64,000 nt of DNA from Lautropia dentalis (GTDB lineage: Bacteria; Pseudomonadota; Gammaproteobacteria; Burkholderiales; Burkholderiaceae_E): positions 1,938,078-2,002,077 of the forward strand of contig NZ_RRUE01000001.1 of assembly GCF_003892345.1 (NCBI RefSeq), read 5' to 3'. Below, piece by piece: positions 55,614-64,000 of the stretch. Both the position numbers and the translations under genes were made by a program. Numbering within the stretch: position 1 is the stretch's first letter; each line of letters starts with the position of its first letter. Under the pieces are notes generated by a model. The model ran no database searches. It was not told the DNA's origin and was given only the letters and a program-made list of their open reading frames with translations.

Positions 55614-56837
55614 ATGGCTGAACACGAAAACGAATTTGTGGATGATGTAACCAGTGCCGGGCCGGGCATACAGAAACAGCGTCGCCGTGCGCTGGTGGCG
55701 GGCGCGACCCTGCTGGCCAGCGGCGCCCTGCCCGGCTGGGTGCGTGCCGCCGCCGATGCGGCCGAAGGGGCGGCAGGTTCTGGTGGTACTGCAGGGGCGG
55801 CCGACACCGGGTCGTCTGCTGCCGCCGCAGGTGCCGCGGGCAACGGGGCCGGTAACCCGGCGGGGGGCGCCGCGGATCGTGCGGCCGCTCCGGGCAGTCC
55901 GGCCGTGGTGGGGACGAAGAAGGTTCCCCGTCTGCTGCTGGCTGGTCCCTATGCCACGGTGTCGAACCCGCTGATTCGCATCGTCGAGGCTGGCCTGCTC
56001 AAGGACGCGGCGGAGAAAGTGGAGTTCATCACCTGGCGCACGCCCGACCAGCTGCGGGCCATGGCACTGAAGGGCGAGGCCGACTTCATGGCCATGCCCA
56101 GCAATCTGGCGGCCAATCTCTACAACCGCGGGGCGAAGGTGCAGCTGCTCAACATCGGTATCTGGGGCATTCTGTGGATGCTGGCCTGCCGGGACGGGCT
56201 GAAGACGCTGGCCGACTTCAAGGGTGAGGAGGTGGTGATGCCCTTCCGAGGTGACATGCCGGATGCGGTGTTCCGCCTGCTGTGCACCAAACAGGGCATC
56301 AATCCGGACAAGGATCTGACGTTGCGCTATGTGGCCTCACCGCTGGATGCGATGCAGCTGCTGATCACGCGCCGCGCCGACAATGCGCTGCTGGCCGATC
56401 CGGCCATTGCGGTGGGGCTGCGCAAGACGCAGTCGTTCCCGGTGAGTGCGATTGCGCCGACGCTGTACCGCAGTGTGAGCATTCAGGCCGAGTGGGGCCG
56501 GGTGTTCAATCGCGATCCGCATTTCCCGCAGGCGGGCATTGTGGCGCTGGGGGCGCAGCTGGGCAACAAATCGCTTGCGGCGGCGATGGAGGCGGCCTGT
56601 GTGGAGGCGCAGGCCTGGTGTGAGGCCAATCCGGATGCCTGCGGCGAGATGGTGGCAAAACGGATCGATGCGCTGACGCCGGAGGGGGTGGCGGATGCGG
56701 TGAAGGCCGATGATGCGAAGATCGTGGTGGGCAAGGAGGCGCGGCCGGAGCTGGAGTTCTTCTATCGGCAGCTTCTGGAGATGCAGCCGGGGCTGGTGGG
56801 GGGCAAGCTGCCCGATGATGGGTTCTATTTCGGGTGA
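55614..56837 (+). CDS. ABC transporter substrate-binding protein (NMT1/SsuA-like), Tat-type signal
   Basis: The periplasmic binding protein for the ABC system at 60567-62539. The signal QKQRRRALVAGATLLASGAL has consecutive arginines (Tat-like) and is followed by about 50 residues of Ala/Gly filler. The mature fold starts KVPRLLLAGPYATVSNPLIR. It continues with DQLRAMALKGEADFMAMPSN, LADFKGEEVVMPFRGDMPDA and LRYVASPLDAMQLLITRRAD, the NrtA/SsuA/TauA pattern. The ligand is unknown. AAGGAG lies nine bases before the ATG. The 710-base region upstream (54904-55613) has no other gene I can support. Confidence 0.83.
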   Translation: MAEHENEFVDDVTSAGPGIQKQRRRALVAGATLLASGALPGWVRAAADAAEGAAGSGGTAGAADTGSSAAAAGAAGNGAGNPAGGAADRAAAPGSPAVVGTKKVPRLLLAGPYATVSNPLIRIVEAGLLKDAAEKVEFITWRTPDQLRAMALKGEADFMAMPSNLAANLYNRGAKVQLLNIGIWGILWMLACRDGLKTLADFKGEEVVMPFRGDMPDAVFRLLCTKQGINPDKDLTLRYVASPLDAMQLLITRRADNALLADPAIAVGLRKTQSFPVSAIAPTLYRSVSIQAEWGRVFNRDPHFPQAGIVALGAQLGNKSLAAAMEAACVEAQAWCEANPDACGEMVAKRIDALTPEGVADAVKADDAKIVVGKEARPELEFFYRQLLEMQPGLVGGKLPDDGFYFG

Positions 56838-56989
56838 TCTCTTCCTGTGCACGGGGAGGTGCTGTTCTTCTGGAGGGCGGTTCCTTGTATGCGCCATCGG
56901 GGTTGCAGAGGGGCAGCTCCTCCAGTGCGCGGGAGCCATTTATCGCAGTGTTGTTCTGTGGTTCTGTGCCGCGCGAAAGACGGCTTCGG

Positions 56990-57185
56990 GCGGGGCGGCC
57001 CGCGGACCGGTGGACTCCTGCGGCTCATACACTCACTGCGGTTTTGATGCCCACGACCTTCGTCGTGGTCAACAAACCCGCAGGCCTATAACACTTCCCG
57101 ACAACCGGGCTGACGCCCGCCCGTCAGGAAGTGTTCACGGCTACCGTGAAATCGCCGCATGAGCCCCCCGCTCCGCGGACCGCTT
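56990..57185. repeat. Element A copy 3 (diverged)
   Basis: It shares CCCACGACCTTCGTCGTGG, TCAACAAACC, ACTTCCCGACAACCGGGC, CGCCCGTCAGGAAGTGTTCA and CCCGCTCCGCGGACC with the two other copies, in the same order. The ends are weaker inverted repeats than in the intact copy. Confidence 0.6.
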
Positions 57186-57427
57186 CTCATGCTCCACCGT
57201 TGCGGCTTCGACGGGGGGGCTGGTCGTGAGGTCTGCTGTGCTGTACCTGCGCTCTGACTTTTGTCGTTATGGTTTTGATTGCAGGTAGCGAAATGGCTGA
57301 AATGACATGGCGATGGGGATTCCAGAATCCCTGACCCAGAGGGCACTTCAGCTGTGCACGGGATCGCACTGAATGAATCCCGTTATGGCATTGAGTTCTC
57401 CCCGGGATTGTCCTCCGACGTATTTGC

Positions 57428-57620
57428 GACAAGCGCCGCGGAGCGGGATACGAGTGCTGCGACTTCGCGGTAGGCGTGAACGACTTTCTGACGGGCGGGC
57501 GAAGCCCGGTTGTCGGAAAGTGTTTTAGCGCTGAAGGTTTGTTGACCACGACGCAGGTCGTGGGCAACAAAGCTTCAGTGAGCGTTGAGCAGCAATCGTA
57601 TCCCGCTCCGTGGCGCGTGC
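57428..57620. repeat. Element A copy 2 (intact)
   Basis: About 190 bases bounded by GCGCCGCGGAGCGGGATACG and CGTATCCCGCTCCGTGGCGC. Internal hairpins include CCACGACGCAGGTCGTGG and ACTTTCTGACGGGCG against the CCCGGTTGTCGGAAAGT side. It is oriented opposite to the 40-kb copy. No coding frame. It lies between two iron/ABC-type genes and, with copy 3, fills most of the 980-base gap 56838-57821. Confidence 0.8.
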
Positions 57621-57729
57621 CTCATCGAAGTCGTGCTGCACAGATTGCACCTGTCACACCGGATTCGCACAATGCAGCGCAGGCTGAATCTGCTTCATCG
57701 GCGTTGTGTAGCGTGGTGAACACATAAAG

Positions 57730-57765
57730 AAACCCCCACGAGCCAAACAAAAAGCCCATGGGGGT
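57730..57765 (-). terminator. Terminator of the FepA-like receptor gene
   Basis: On the minus strand ACCCCCATGGGC and GGCTCGTGGGGGT pair imperfectly across a T-rich loop, followed by TTTCTTT, 57 bases after the stop. Confidence 0.6.
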
Positions 57766-57821
57766 GATCATCGAGCCGCCCCCGGGCGTCCTGCAGACAC
57801 CCGGAGAACGGAGACGATGCC

Positions 57822-60086
57822 TTACAGCGTGGCGTTCAGCGTGATGTAGAACATCCGGCCCGGTTCGTTGTAGGTGGCCGCACCGGCACCGTAGATGGTG
57901 CGCGGGTTGTTCACGCCGATGGCATTGCCGCGGCGGTACAGGCGCTTGTCGAACAGGTTCTCGATGCCCAGACCCACCTTGAAGTTGCGGTTGATGGCAT
58001 AGCTGCCACCCAGACCGACCAGCGCATAGGGCGAGAGGTTGGTGCTCTCCTCACCCTGCACCGGCAGCCCCTGGTAGTCCAGCTTGTTGGCCTTCTGCTT
58101 GCCATAGAACGTGGCGCTGCCGAAGACGCTGGCCTCTTCCGTGAGCTTCCAGTCCAGACGCGAGTTCACCGTGTATTTCGGGATGATCGAGAGCTGCTCG
58201 CCGGTGGACTTGTTCTCGCTCTTGATCATGTAGGTCAGGTTGTTCGACCACGAGAGCTGCGGCGTGAACCTGTAGTTGAACGTGCCTTCCAGACCATGGA
58301 CCAGCGCCTTGGGCACGTTGTCCCACTGGAACACGTTGGCGTTGGCAAAGCGGCCCTGCCCGCCCGTGGCCTTGCCGATGGCGGTGTGGCCGGCGTCGAT
58401 CTTGTTGCGGTAGTCGTTGTGGAACCAGGTCAGGCCGGCCACCAGGACTTCATCCGCATACTCGGCACCCAGCTCGGTGTTGATGCTGGTTTCGGCCTTC
58501 AGGTTGCTGTTGCCCATCAGGTAGCAGGCACCGCCACCACCCCAGCAGCCGATGCCGCGGCTGTACAGCAGGTAGTTGGGGTTGAGCTGGTACAGGTTGG
58601 GCGCCTTGTAGGCGCGGGCGATGCCGGCCTTCAGGGTGATTTCACGCGTCAGGCTGTGCGACAGGTTCAGCGAGGGGCTCCAGTTGTTGCCGGCCTTGCT
58701 GTGGTGATCGAAGCGCACGCCCGGGGTCAGGATGGTGTCGCGGGTCAGCTCGATGTTGTCCTCGACGAAGACCGAGTAGATCTTTGCGTCGATTTTCGGG
58801 CTGCGGCCGGTGCCGGACAGGCCGGCGATGGTGCCGCCTTCGGTGGTGGTCTGCGAGACCGAGTTCCGGTCGGTGAATTTCTGGTTGACCACCTCGGCAC
58901 CGAGCGTCATGACGTGATCCAGCTCACCCCACTTGCCGGGCTGGTTGTATTCGCCGTGCAGCGTGGTGGTGTCCAGTTTGGCCGTGGTGAAGGTGCCGTC
59001 GGAGAACAGGCCCTCGGTGCCGCCGGCCAGCCCCTCGTCCATCCGGGTGTTGCGGGTGGCTTCGTACTGCAGGTAGGCGGTGGACGATGCGCCGCCCTCG
59101 TACCGGCCCGTATGGGTCAGGGCGTAGTTGGTGCGGTACATCCGGTTGGTCTCGCTGCCGATGGCGTCGCGCACGCGCTGCGAGGTGGGGGCCAGCTGGC
59201 CATTGGGCAGCGTGGTGAAGTTGTTGGTGTTCTGGGTGTCACCGGTGTAGATGTTGCCCTGGCGGCTGAAGCTGGCGTCCAGGTCGATGCGGTGCATGGT
59301 GTTGGGCCTGAGGCTCAGCCGTGCATCGAGGTCACGGTTGCGCACGCCCTCGCGGCCGGCCGGGAAGGTGCCGGCGAAGGTGCCGGTCCGGGTGGATGCA
59401 TGGCCGCGGTTGATGTCCCAGGCGTCGGAGTCGGTCTTGGCGATGTTGCCGGTCAGACGGAAGCCCAGCATGTCGGAGATCGGGCCGGCCAGGCTGAAGC
59501 TGGCACGGCGCTCGCCGCCCTCTTCCTTGTGCTGGCGCTTGCCGTAGTACAGCGTGGCCGAGGCACCAAATTTGTCGGGCGTGCCCTTGGTGACGATGTT
59601 GACCACGCCACCGGCGGCACCGTTGCCGTAGCGGGCGGCAGCCGGGCCACGCAGCACCTCGATGTGGTCGATGGCCTCGGTGGGCACCCAGTTCATGTCG
59701 CCGCGGGTGTCACGCTCGCCCCGCCAGCCGAAGCGCACCGACTTGCGGCTGTTGACGGGTTTGCCGTCGATGAGGATGAGCGTGTTTTCCGGGCCCATGC
59801 CGCGCAGGTCGATCTGGCGGTTGTTGCCGCGCTGGCCACTGGTGGAGTTGCCGGTGAGGTTCACACCGGGCTGCTTGCGCAGCACGTCGCTCAGGTCGTT
59901 GGTGGGCAGCTGCGAGAGGTCTTCCTGCGTGACGGTGGACACGCCGGGCGCCTGTTTCCAGGCCTGTTCGGCGGTACCGAGCACTTCGACCTCGGGCAGC
60001 ACGGTGGCCTGCTGTGCAAAGACGCCGGGTACGGCCAGTGGCAGGATGGTGGCAGCCAGCCACTGCAGTTGCTTGTGTTTGCTCAT
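57822..60086 (-). CDS. TonB-dependent siderophore receptor, FepA/PfeA-like
   Basis: An outer-membrane ferric-siderophore importer, 754 residues. A cleavable signal (LPLAVPGVFAQ) is followed by the plug with VTQEDLSQLPTNDLSDVLRK, RGMGPENTLILIDGKPV and RGPAAARYGNGAAGGVVNIV. The barrel has the FepA/PfeA signature with two Cys, CWGGGGACYLMGNSNLKAET, and ends MFYITLNATL, though the last residue is Leu rather than Phe. Homologues take catecholate siderophores such as enterobactin. A Fur-box-like sequence lies about 120 bases upstream. It is divergent from the ABC permease gene, and the binding protein of that ABC system lies on the other side. Confidence 0.88.
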   Translation of the reverse strand: MSKHKQLQWLAATILPLAVPGVFAQQATVLPEVEVLGTAEQAWKQAPGVSTVTQEDLSQLPTNDLSDVLRKQPGVNLTGNSTSGQRGNNRQIDLRGMGPENTLILIDGKPVNSRKSVRFGWRGERDTRGDMNWVPTEAIDHIEVLRGPAAARYGNGAAGGVVNIVTKGTPDKFGASATLYYGKRQHKEEGGERRASFSLAGPISDMLGFRLTGNIAKTDSDAWDINRGHASTRTGTFAGTFPAGREGVRNRDLDARLSLRPNTMHRIDLDASFSRQGNIYTGDTQNTNNFTTLPNGQLAPTSQRVRDAIGSETNRMYRTNYALTHTGRYEGGASSTAYLQYEATRNTRMDEGLAGGTEGLFSDGTFTTAKLDTTTLHGEYNQPGKWGELDHVMTLGAEVVNQKFTDRNSVSQTTTEGGTIAGLSGTGRSPKIDAKIYSVFVEDNIELTRDTILTPGVRFDHHSKAGNNWSPSLNLSHSLTREITLKAGIARAYKAPNLYQLNPNYLLYSRGIGCWGGGGACYLMGNSNLKAETSINTELGAEYADEVLVAGLTWFHNDYRNKIDAGHTAIGKATGGQGRFANANVFQWDNVPKALVHGLEGTFNYRFTPQLSWSNNLTYMIKSENKSTGEQLSIIPKYTVNSRLDWKLTEEASVFGSATFYGKQKANKLDYQGLPVQGEESTNLSPYALVGLGGSYAINRNFKVGLGIENLFDKRLYRRGNAIGVNNPRTIYGAGAATYNEPGRMFYITLNATL

Positions 60087-60202
60087 CGTACTCTCTTCGA
60101 TGGATTGCGGAACTTCAGTTGGACAGGGATATTCGTTTCAGAACCGCCGCCGGCGCAGCGCCCGCAGCAGCCGTTTCAGGACAAAGTAGAGGCCCGATCG
60201 TT

Positions 60203-60221
60203 CGCAAATGCGAATGATAGA
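60203..60221 (-). promoter_or_regulatory. Fur-box-like site
   Basis: GCAAAT-GCGAAT-GATAGA reads as three hexamers resembling GATAAT, in the divergent region between the receptor and the ABC permease. It could control either or both by iron. The match is only partial. Confidence 0.4.
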
Positions 60222-60566
60222 TGTCAATCGTCAGCGGATGATACCCGTTTGGGAGGCCTCCGGGAAAATCTGGATACGGCCCGCTGTTGTCCGGAGATCG
60301 TGATGTCAGGCCGATCGACAGGCAAAAAGGGGTGGTGGATGGCTTGTTCCGGATGCGGTGCGCCGTTGCCGGAATGAGACGTTTCGTGGGGGGCGTGCAC
60401 CTGCCCACTGACGATGTTGCCCGTGTCCGGCCCGATGCCACGCCCTGGCCCTGATATTGCCGCTTCGCTCGCCATTCCAGTGGGTTGCCGGGTCTTGATA
60501 TTGCTCGTGCCGGTCACGATGGGGAGGATGCGACAATGGTGCGTAATCGATGCAAGGATGCTCTGA

Positions 60567-61376
60567 ATGAAGCTGTTGCAAACCTGGCTGGCCGCCCTGC
60601 CCGGTTATCTGTGGAGTGGCTGGGGCGCCATTGCCAGCCTGCTGCTGGGCATGGCACTGTGGGAGGCGCTGGCCGCCCATTACGGCCCTCTGGTGCTGCC
60701 CACGCCGCTCGAAACGGCGCAGACGCTGCTGCAGCTGATGCAGGGCAGCAGCAGCGAGTCCCTCTGGCCTCAGCTGGCGGTGACGGCACGACGCGCCTTT
60801 GCCGGGCTGGCGCTGGCGCTGGGGCTGGGCAGCGTGCTGGGTGTGGTGGCCGGCATGTCGATGACCGCCTCGATGATGGCCCGCCCCTGGGTGACGGTGC
60901 TGCTGGGCACACCGCCCATTGCGTGGCTGGTGCTGGCCATGCTGTGGTTCGGCACGGGTGACGGCACGCCGGTGTTCACCGTGTTCATCGCGGGCTTTCC
61001 GGTGGTGTTTGCCGGCGGGCTGCAGGGGGCGCGCACGCTGGAGCGGCGCTGGCGCGACCTGGCCGACGCGTACCGGGTGCCCTGGCATATGCGGGTGGTC
61101 GATATCTATCTGCCACACGTGCTGTCGTACCTGTTTCCGGTATGGATCGTGGCGCTGGGCAGTGCCTGGAAGGTGGTGGTGATGGCCGAGCTGCTGTCGG
61201 TCAGCGATGGCGTGGGGGCGGCGCTGGCCTCGACACGCGCACAGCTGGACATGTCCGGTACGCTGGCCTGGATCAGCACGGTGGTGCTGGTGCTGCTGGG
61301 CATCGAATACCTGATCCTCGAGCCCATCAAGCGCGAGATCGAGGCCTGGCGCGATGCGGGAGGCCGGATGGGATGA
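60567..61376 (+). CDS. ABC transporter permease (SsuC/TauC/NrtB type)
   Basis: An inner-membrane permease, 269 residues with about six helices. The ATPase-contact loop is LERRWRDLADAYRVPWHMRV then VDIYLPHVLSYLFPVWIVAL, ending in LIVEP-like [25 protein letters not shown] lies nine bases before the ATG. Its stop overlaps the ATPase start (ATGGGATGA context). It works with the binding protein at 55614 and the ATPase that follows; the substrate is unknown. Confidence 0.9.
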   Translation: MKLLQTWLAALPGYLWSGWGAIASLLLGMALWEALAAHYGPLVLPTPLETAQTLLQLMQGSSSESLWPQLAVTARRAFAGLALALGLGSVLGVVAGMSMTASMMARPWVTVLLGTPPIAWLVLAMLWFGTGDGTPVFTVFIAGFPVVFAGGLQGARTLERRWRDLADAYRVPWHMRVVDIYLPHVLSYLFPVWIVALGSAWKVVVMAELLSVSDGVGAALASTRAQLDMSGTLAWISTVVLVLLGIEYLILEPIKREIEAWRDAGGRMG

Positions 61377-62539
61377 AGGCAGACACGATGAGCGCCATGG
61401 ACGGGCCGGCAGCTTTGCAGCCGGTGCAGATGACGGAAACACACGCCACGAAGGACAGGCATGCCACGACGGACAGGCACGGAGCCGGTGGCGCCGGCGA
61501 TGGCACTGGAACGGCGGGGGGCACAGCCTCCCTGCACCGTGTGCCCCGGTCTGGCAGCGCCGGTTCGGGCGAGCTGCCGGCGCTGGAGGTAACAGGGCTG
61601 GAACATGCCTTTGCCACGCGCACGGTGCTGCAGGGTGTGTCGCTGCGTCTGCCGGCCGGGCAGACGCTGGCACTGGTGGGACCATCGGGGTGCGGCAAGA
61701 GCACGCTGCTGCATCTGTGTGCCGGGCTGCTGGATGTGCAGGATGGCGAGGTACGCAACGGTTTCGGCCGTACGGCCGTGCTCTTTCAGAGTCCGCACCT
61801 GCTGCCCTGGAAGACCACGCTCGACAACATTGCACTGAGCCTGAAGGCGCGCGGGGTGAACCGGCGCATGCGCACGGCCCGGGCCATGGCCATGGGTCAT
61901 GCGCTGGGGCTGGATGACGTGGCGCTGGCGCAGTTTCCCAACCAGCTCTCGGGGGGCATGCAGAGCCGGGCGGCGCTGGCGCGTGCGCTGGTGCTGGAGC
62001 CGGACCTGCTGCTGCTGGATGAGCCCTTTGCGGCGCTGGACATCGGCCTGAAGGCGCAGATGCACCAGCTGCTGCTCGAACAGCAGCGCACCCGGGGCCT
62101 GGCGGTGCTGATGATCACCCACGACGTGACCGAGGCCATCACGCTGGCCGACCAGGTGCGGGTGATGGCGGCCAGCCCGGGCCGCTTCGTCTGGGAAATG
62201 ACGCTGCCGGTGCCGGCCATTGCCCGTTCGGAAGCCTGGGTCCACCAGCACACGGCGGCGCTGCTGGCACAGCCGGTGGTACGGGCGGCGTTCGAGCTGC
62301 CGCCGCTGCGGGGTGTGGCGGTGGAGGCCGGGCCGGAGACGGCCGCCGCTGCGTCGCCCGATGGCGCCTTGGGCGTTGCTGGAGCGGCGCAGTCCTTGGC
62401 GTCGCCGGGGGATCGCGCGCCGCAGGCTTGTTCGGATATGCCGGGCCGTGGTGCACTGCAGGTGCCCGGTGATCTGCAGGTGGTGGATGCCGGCGTGGCG
62501 CTGGATGTGGATTCGACGGTCAGGCGGACCGGTTGCTGA
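61373..62539 (+). CDS. ABC transporter ATPase (SsuB/TauB/NrtD type)
   Basis: The ATPase partner of the upstream permease. Walker A is ALVGPSGCGKSTLLHL near residue 105, the Q-loop is VLFQSPHLLPWKTTLDNIAL, the signature is NQLSGGMQSRAALARAL, Walker B is LLLLDEPFAALD and the switch His is in MITHDVTEAITLADQ. A 65-residue N-terminal extension and a 90-residue C-terminal tail are low complexity. The start at 61373 overlaps the permease stop; later in-frame ATGs (for example 61388) are possible. nnrS starts 11 bases downstream. Confidence 0.9.
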   Translation: MKADTMSAMDGPAALQPVQMTETHATKDRHATTDRHGAGGAGDGTGTAGGTASLHRVPRSGSAGSGELPALEVTGLEHAFATRTVLQGVSLRLPAGQTLALVGPSGCGKSTLLHLCAGLLDVQDGEVRNGFGRTAVLFQSPHLLPWKTTLDNIALSLKARGVNRRMRTARAMAMGHALGLDDVALAQFPNQLSGGMQSRAALARALVLEPDLLLLDEPFAALDIGLKAQMHQLLLEQQRTRGLAVLMITHDVTEAITLADQVRVMAASPGRFVWEMTLPVPAIARSEAWVHQHTAALLAQPVVRAAFELPPLRGVAVEAGPETAAAASPDGALGVAGAAQSLASPGDRAPQACSDMPGRGALQVPGDLQVVDAGVALDVDSTVRRTGC

Positions 62540-62550
62540 ATGGGGGTGCG

Positions 62551-64000
62551 ATGGATCAGGTTTCTTCCAGCCGGCCGCTGAACGGAGGCGAGATGCACTT
62601 GGCCTCTTCCGGTGACACGCCTTCGGGTACTGTGCCCGAAGGCAGTATGTCTGCGTCAGCTTCGCGTCCGCTCCGCAGCCGGGATCCTTCGGGTACTGTG
62701 CCTGCCGGCGCTGTGTCTGCGGGTGATGCTCCGGATGAAACGAAGGCCGTCCCGGTCTGGCGGCTGGCCCATCCGCTGTGGCTGTGCGGCTTTCGGCCAT
62801 TCTTCGTGGCCACGCTGCTGGCCGGGCTGGGGCTGGTGGCGCTGTGGCTGCTGTTTCTGGGGCTGGGCTGGCCGCTGCCGGCCGTGCCTGGCGGCGCGCA
62901 GGTCTGGCATGTGCACGAGCTGCTGTTCGGGCTGTCGCTGGCGGCGGTGGCGGGCTTTGCGCTGACGGCGGTGCCCGAGTTCACCGGCACGCGGTCATTC
63001 CGGGCGCGCCATGTGCGGCAGCTGCTGGCCTGGTGGCTGGCGGGCCGGATGGCGTTCTGGCTCAGCGGCTTCTGGCCGCCGGTGATGCTGGCCCTGGCGG
63101 GGGCCGCCCATGTGGGCTTTGCGGTGATGCTGACGGCACTGATCGGCCCGCGGCTGTGGCGCGACCCGGGCCACCGGCAGCAGGGCTTCTGGTGGGCACT
63201 GCTGGCACTCGTGTGCACGGTGACGGGCTTCTACGTGGATGCGCTGCGGGACGAGTATCCGATGCGCTGGCTCCATGCCACGCTGGGCGTGCTGATGTGC
63301 CTGATCGTGGTGGCGATGAGCCGCATCTCGATGTCCATCGTCAACGCGAGCATCGATGACCTGAATGCCGAGGAACGGCGGGCAGCCCGGCAGGTGACGC
63401 AGACGGCTGCGCCGGCTGTACAGGTTGTTGCAGGTGGTACGCCGAATGCCCGGATGGGGGCAGATGCAGCGTCCGGGGGCCTCGCAACGGCAACTGGGGC
63501 CGTATTGCCTGCATCAGCTCCCCGGGTGGTGGCTGGCCACGATGATGACGAGCGCGAGGCCTATCTGGCCCGCCCGCCGCGGCGGCATCTGGCGGTGATC
63601 TGCATCACGCTGTTCACGGTGATGCAATGGTTTGCGCCGGACGACCGGGTGACGGGATGGCTGGCGCTGGCCTCGTCGGCTGCCATGCTGAACCTGCTCA
63701 ACGACTGGCATGTGGGGCGGCCGCTGTTTCACCGCTGGCCGCTGATGCTCTACGGCGTGTATCTGTTCATGGCGGCCGGTTACGGGCTGACCGGTCTGAT
63801 GCTCCTGCAGGGCGATGGCAGTGCCAGTCCGGGAATTCACCTGCTGACGGTGGGCGCGCTGGGGCTGGCTGTTTACGCCGTCATCTGCATTGCCGGGTAT
63901 ACGCACAGCGGCCTCGAGAAGAACGGCCGCCCCTGGGTGATCGTGGGGGCAGTGCTGCTGACCACAGGGGCGGTGCTGCGGGCGCTGGCCTACTGGTTCG
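62551..64000 (+). CDS. nnrS: NnrS family membrane protein (3' end beyond the right edge)
   Basis: A haem- and copper-containing membrane protein linked to nitric-oxide stress and denitrification. The frame opens at ATG 62551 after GGGGGTG and stays open to the edge (about 483 codons). After a 65-residue low-complexity leader with two SGTVPxG repeats comes the NnrS pattern: LCGFRPFFVATLLAGLGLVA, VWHVHELLFGLSLAAVAGFA and LTAVPEFTGTRSFRARHVRQ, then several helices and MLNLLNDWHVGRPLFHRWPL. An insert of about 60 residues (near 280-330) lies between membrane segments. It is probably co-transcribed with the ABC genes. Confidence 0.87.
   Translation, partial: MDQVSSSRPLNGGEMHLASSGDTPSGTVPEGSMSASASRPLRSRDPSGTVPAGAVSAGDAPDETKAVPVWRLAHPLWLCGFRPFFVATLLAGLGLVALWLLFLGLGWPLPAVPGGAQVWHVHELLFGLSLAAVAGFALTAVPEFTGTRSFRARHVRQLLAWWLAGRMAFWLSGFWPPVMLALAGAAHVGFAVMLTALIGPRLWRDPGHRQQGFWWALLALVCTVTGFYVDALRDEYPMRWLHATLGVLMCLIVVAMSRISMSIVNASIDDLNAEERRAARQVTQTAAPAVQVVAGGTPNARMGADAASGGLATATGAVLPASAPRVVAGHDDDEREAYLARPPRRHLAVICITLFTVMQWFAPDDRVTGWLALASSAAMLNLLNDWHVGRPLFHRWPLMLYGVYLFMAAGYGLTGLMLLQGDGSASPGIHLLTVGALGLAVYAVICIAGYTHSGLEKNGRPWVIVGAVLLTTGAVLRALAYWF

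Noticed and set aside
54912-55625. 237-codon frame upstream of the MFS gene
   Set aside because: No domain, Arg/Pro-rich shadow composition, and it overlaps the promoter regions of both neighbours.

Overview
The window is a high-GC proteobacterial chromosome segment, almost certainly a betaproteobacterium of the order Burkholderiales. The evidence is the family signatures of upp, purL, gdhA, aldA and the imuA-imuB-dnaE2 cassette. A Lautropia-like organism is my guess, not proven from sequence. Many proteins carry long Ala/Gly/Thr/Asp-rich disordered insertions inside otherwise ordinary conserved domains, which looks like a lineage trait.

Layout. 0-13 kb is core metabolism: glutathione reductase (cut by the left edge), upp, an MnmC C-terminal-like oxidoreductase, purL, glutamate dehydrogenase and the NAD(P)HX repair enzyme Nnr, which has a large acidic insert. 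13-18 kb holds a divergent ABC ATPase/TesA pair, a tRNA-Leu(UAA) gene split by a 455-nt group I intron, a RES/Xre-type toxin-antitoxin operon and a small YdcZ-like membrane protein. 18-28 kb is a BaeS/BaeR-like two-component system followed by a complete RND efflux pump (adaptor, permease, outer-membrane channel). 27-38 kb holds two aldehyde dehydrogenases, a TonB receptor with its substrate-binding protein (interrupted by an in-frame TAG), and a YidE-family transporter. 38-43 kb has an MHYT-GGDEF-EAL protein, a nest of short inverted-repeat elements, an unknown lipoprotein and a PrlF antitoxin remnant. 43-50 kb is a self-contained SOS mutagenesis cassette, lexA2-imuA-imuB-dnaE2, whose last gene is frameshifted at a run of nine G. 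50-55 kb has gene remnants, pdxY and an MFS transporter with an insertion of about 430 residues. 55-64 kb is an ABC uptake cluster (binding protein, permease, ATPase) around a FepA-like TonB receptor, leading into nnrS, which runs off the right edge.

Three identical tRNA-Gly(GCC) modules, each with its own promoter-like TATAAT box and terminator, sit at about 18, 29.8 and 34 kb. Two families of short non-coding inverted-repeat elements, called A and B here, occupy most of the long gene-free gaps. At 40.5-40.9 kb one is inserted inside the other.

Most interesting points: the tRNA-Leu group I intron at the same U/AA anticodon position as the cyanobacterial and plastid introns; the nested A/B elements, including a perfect 31-bp terminal inverted repeat; the poly-G frameshift at the end of dnaE2; the amber codon in the binding-protein linker; a histidine-rich segment before the signal peptide of a TonB receptor; and the domain-splitting low-complexity insertions.
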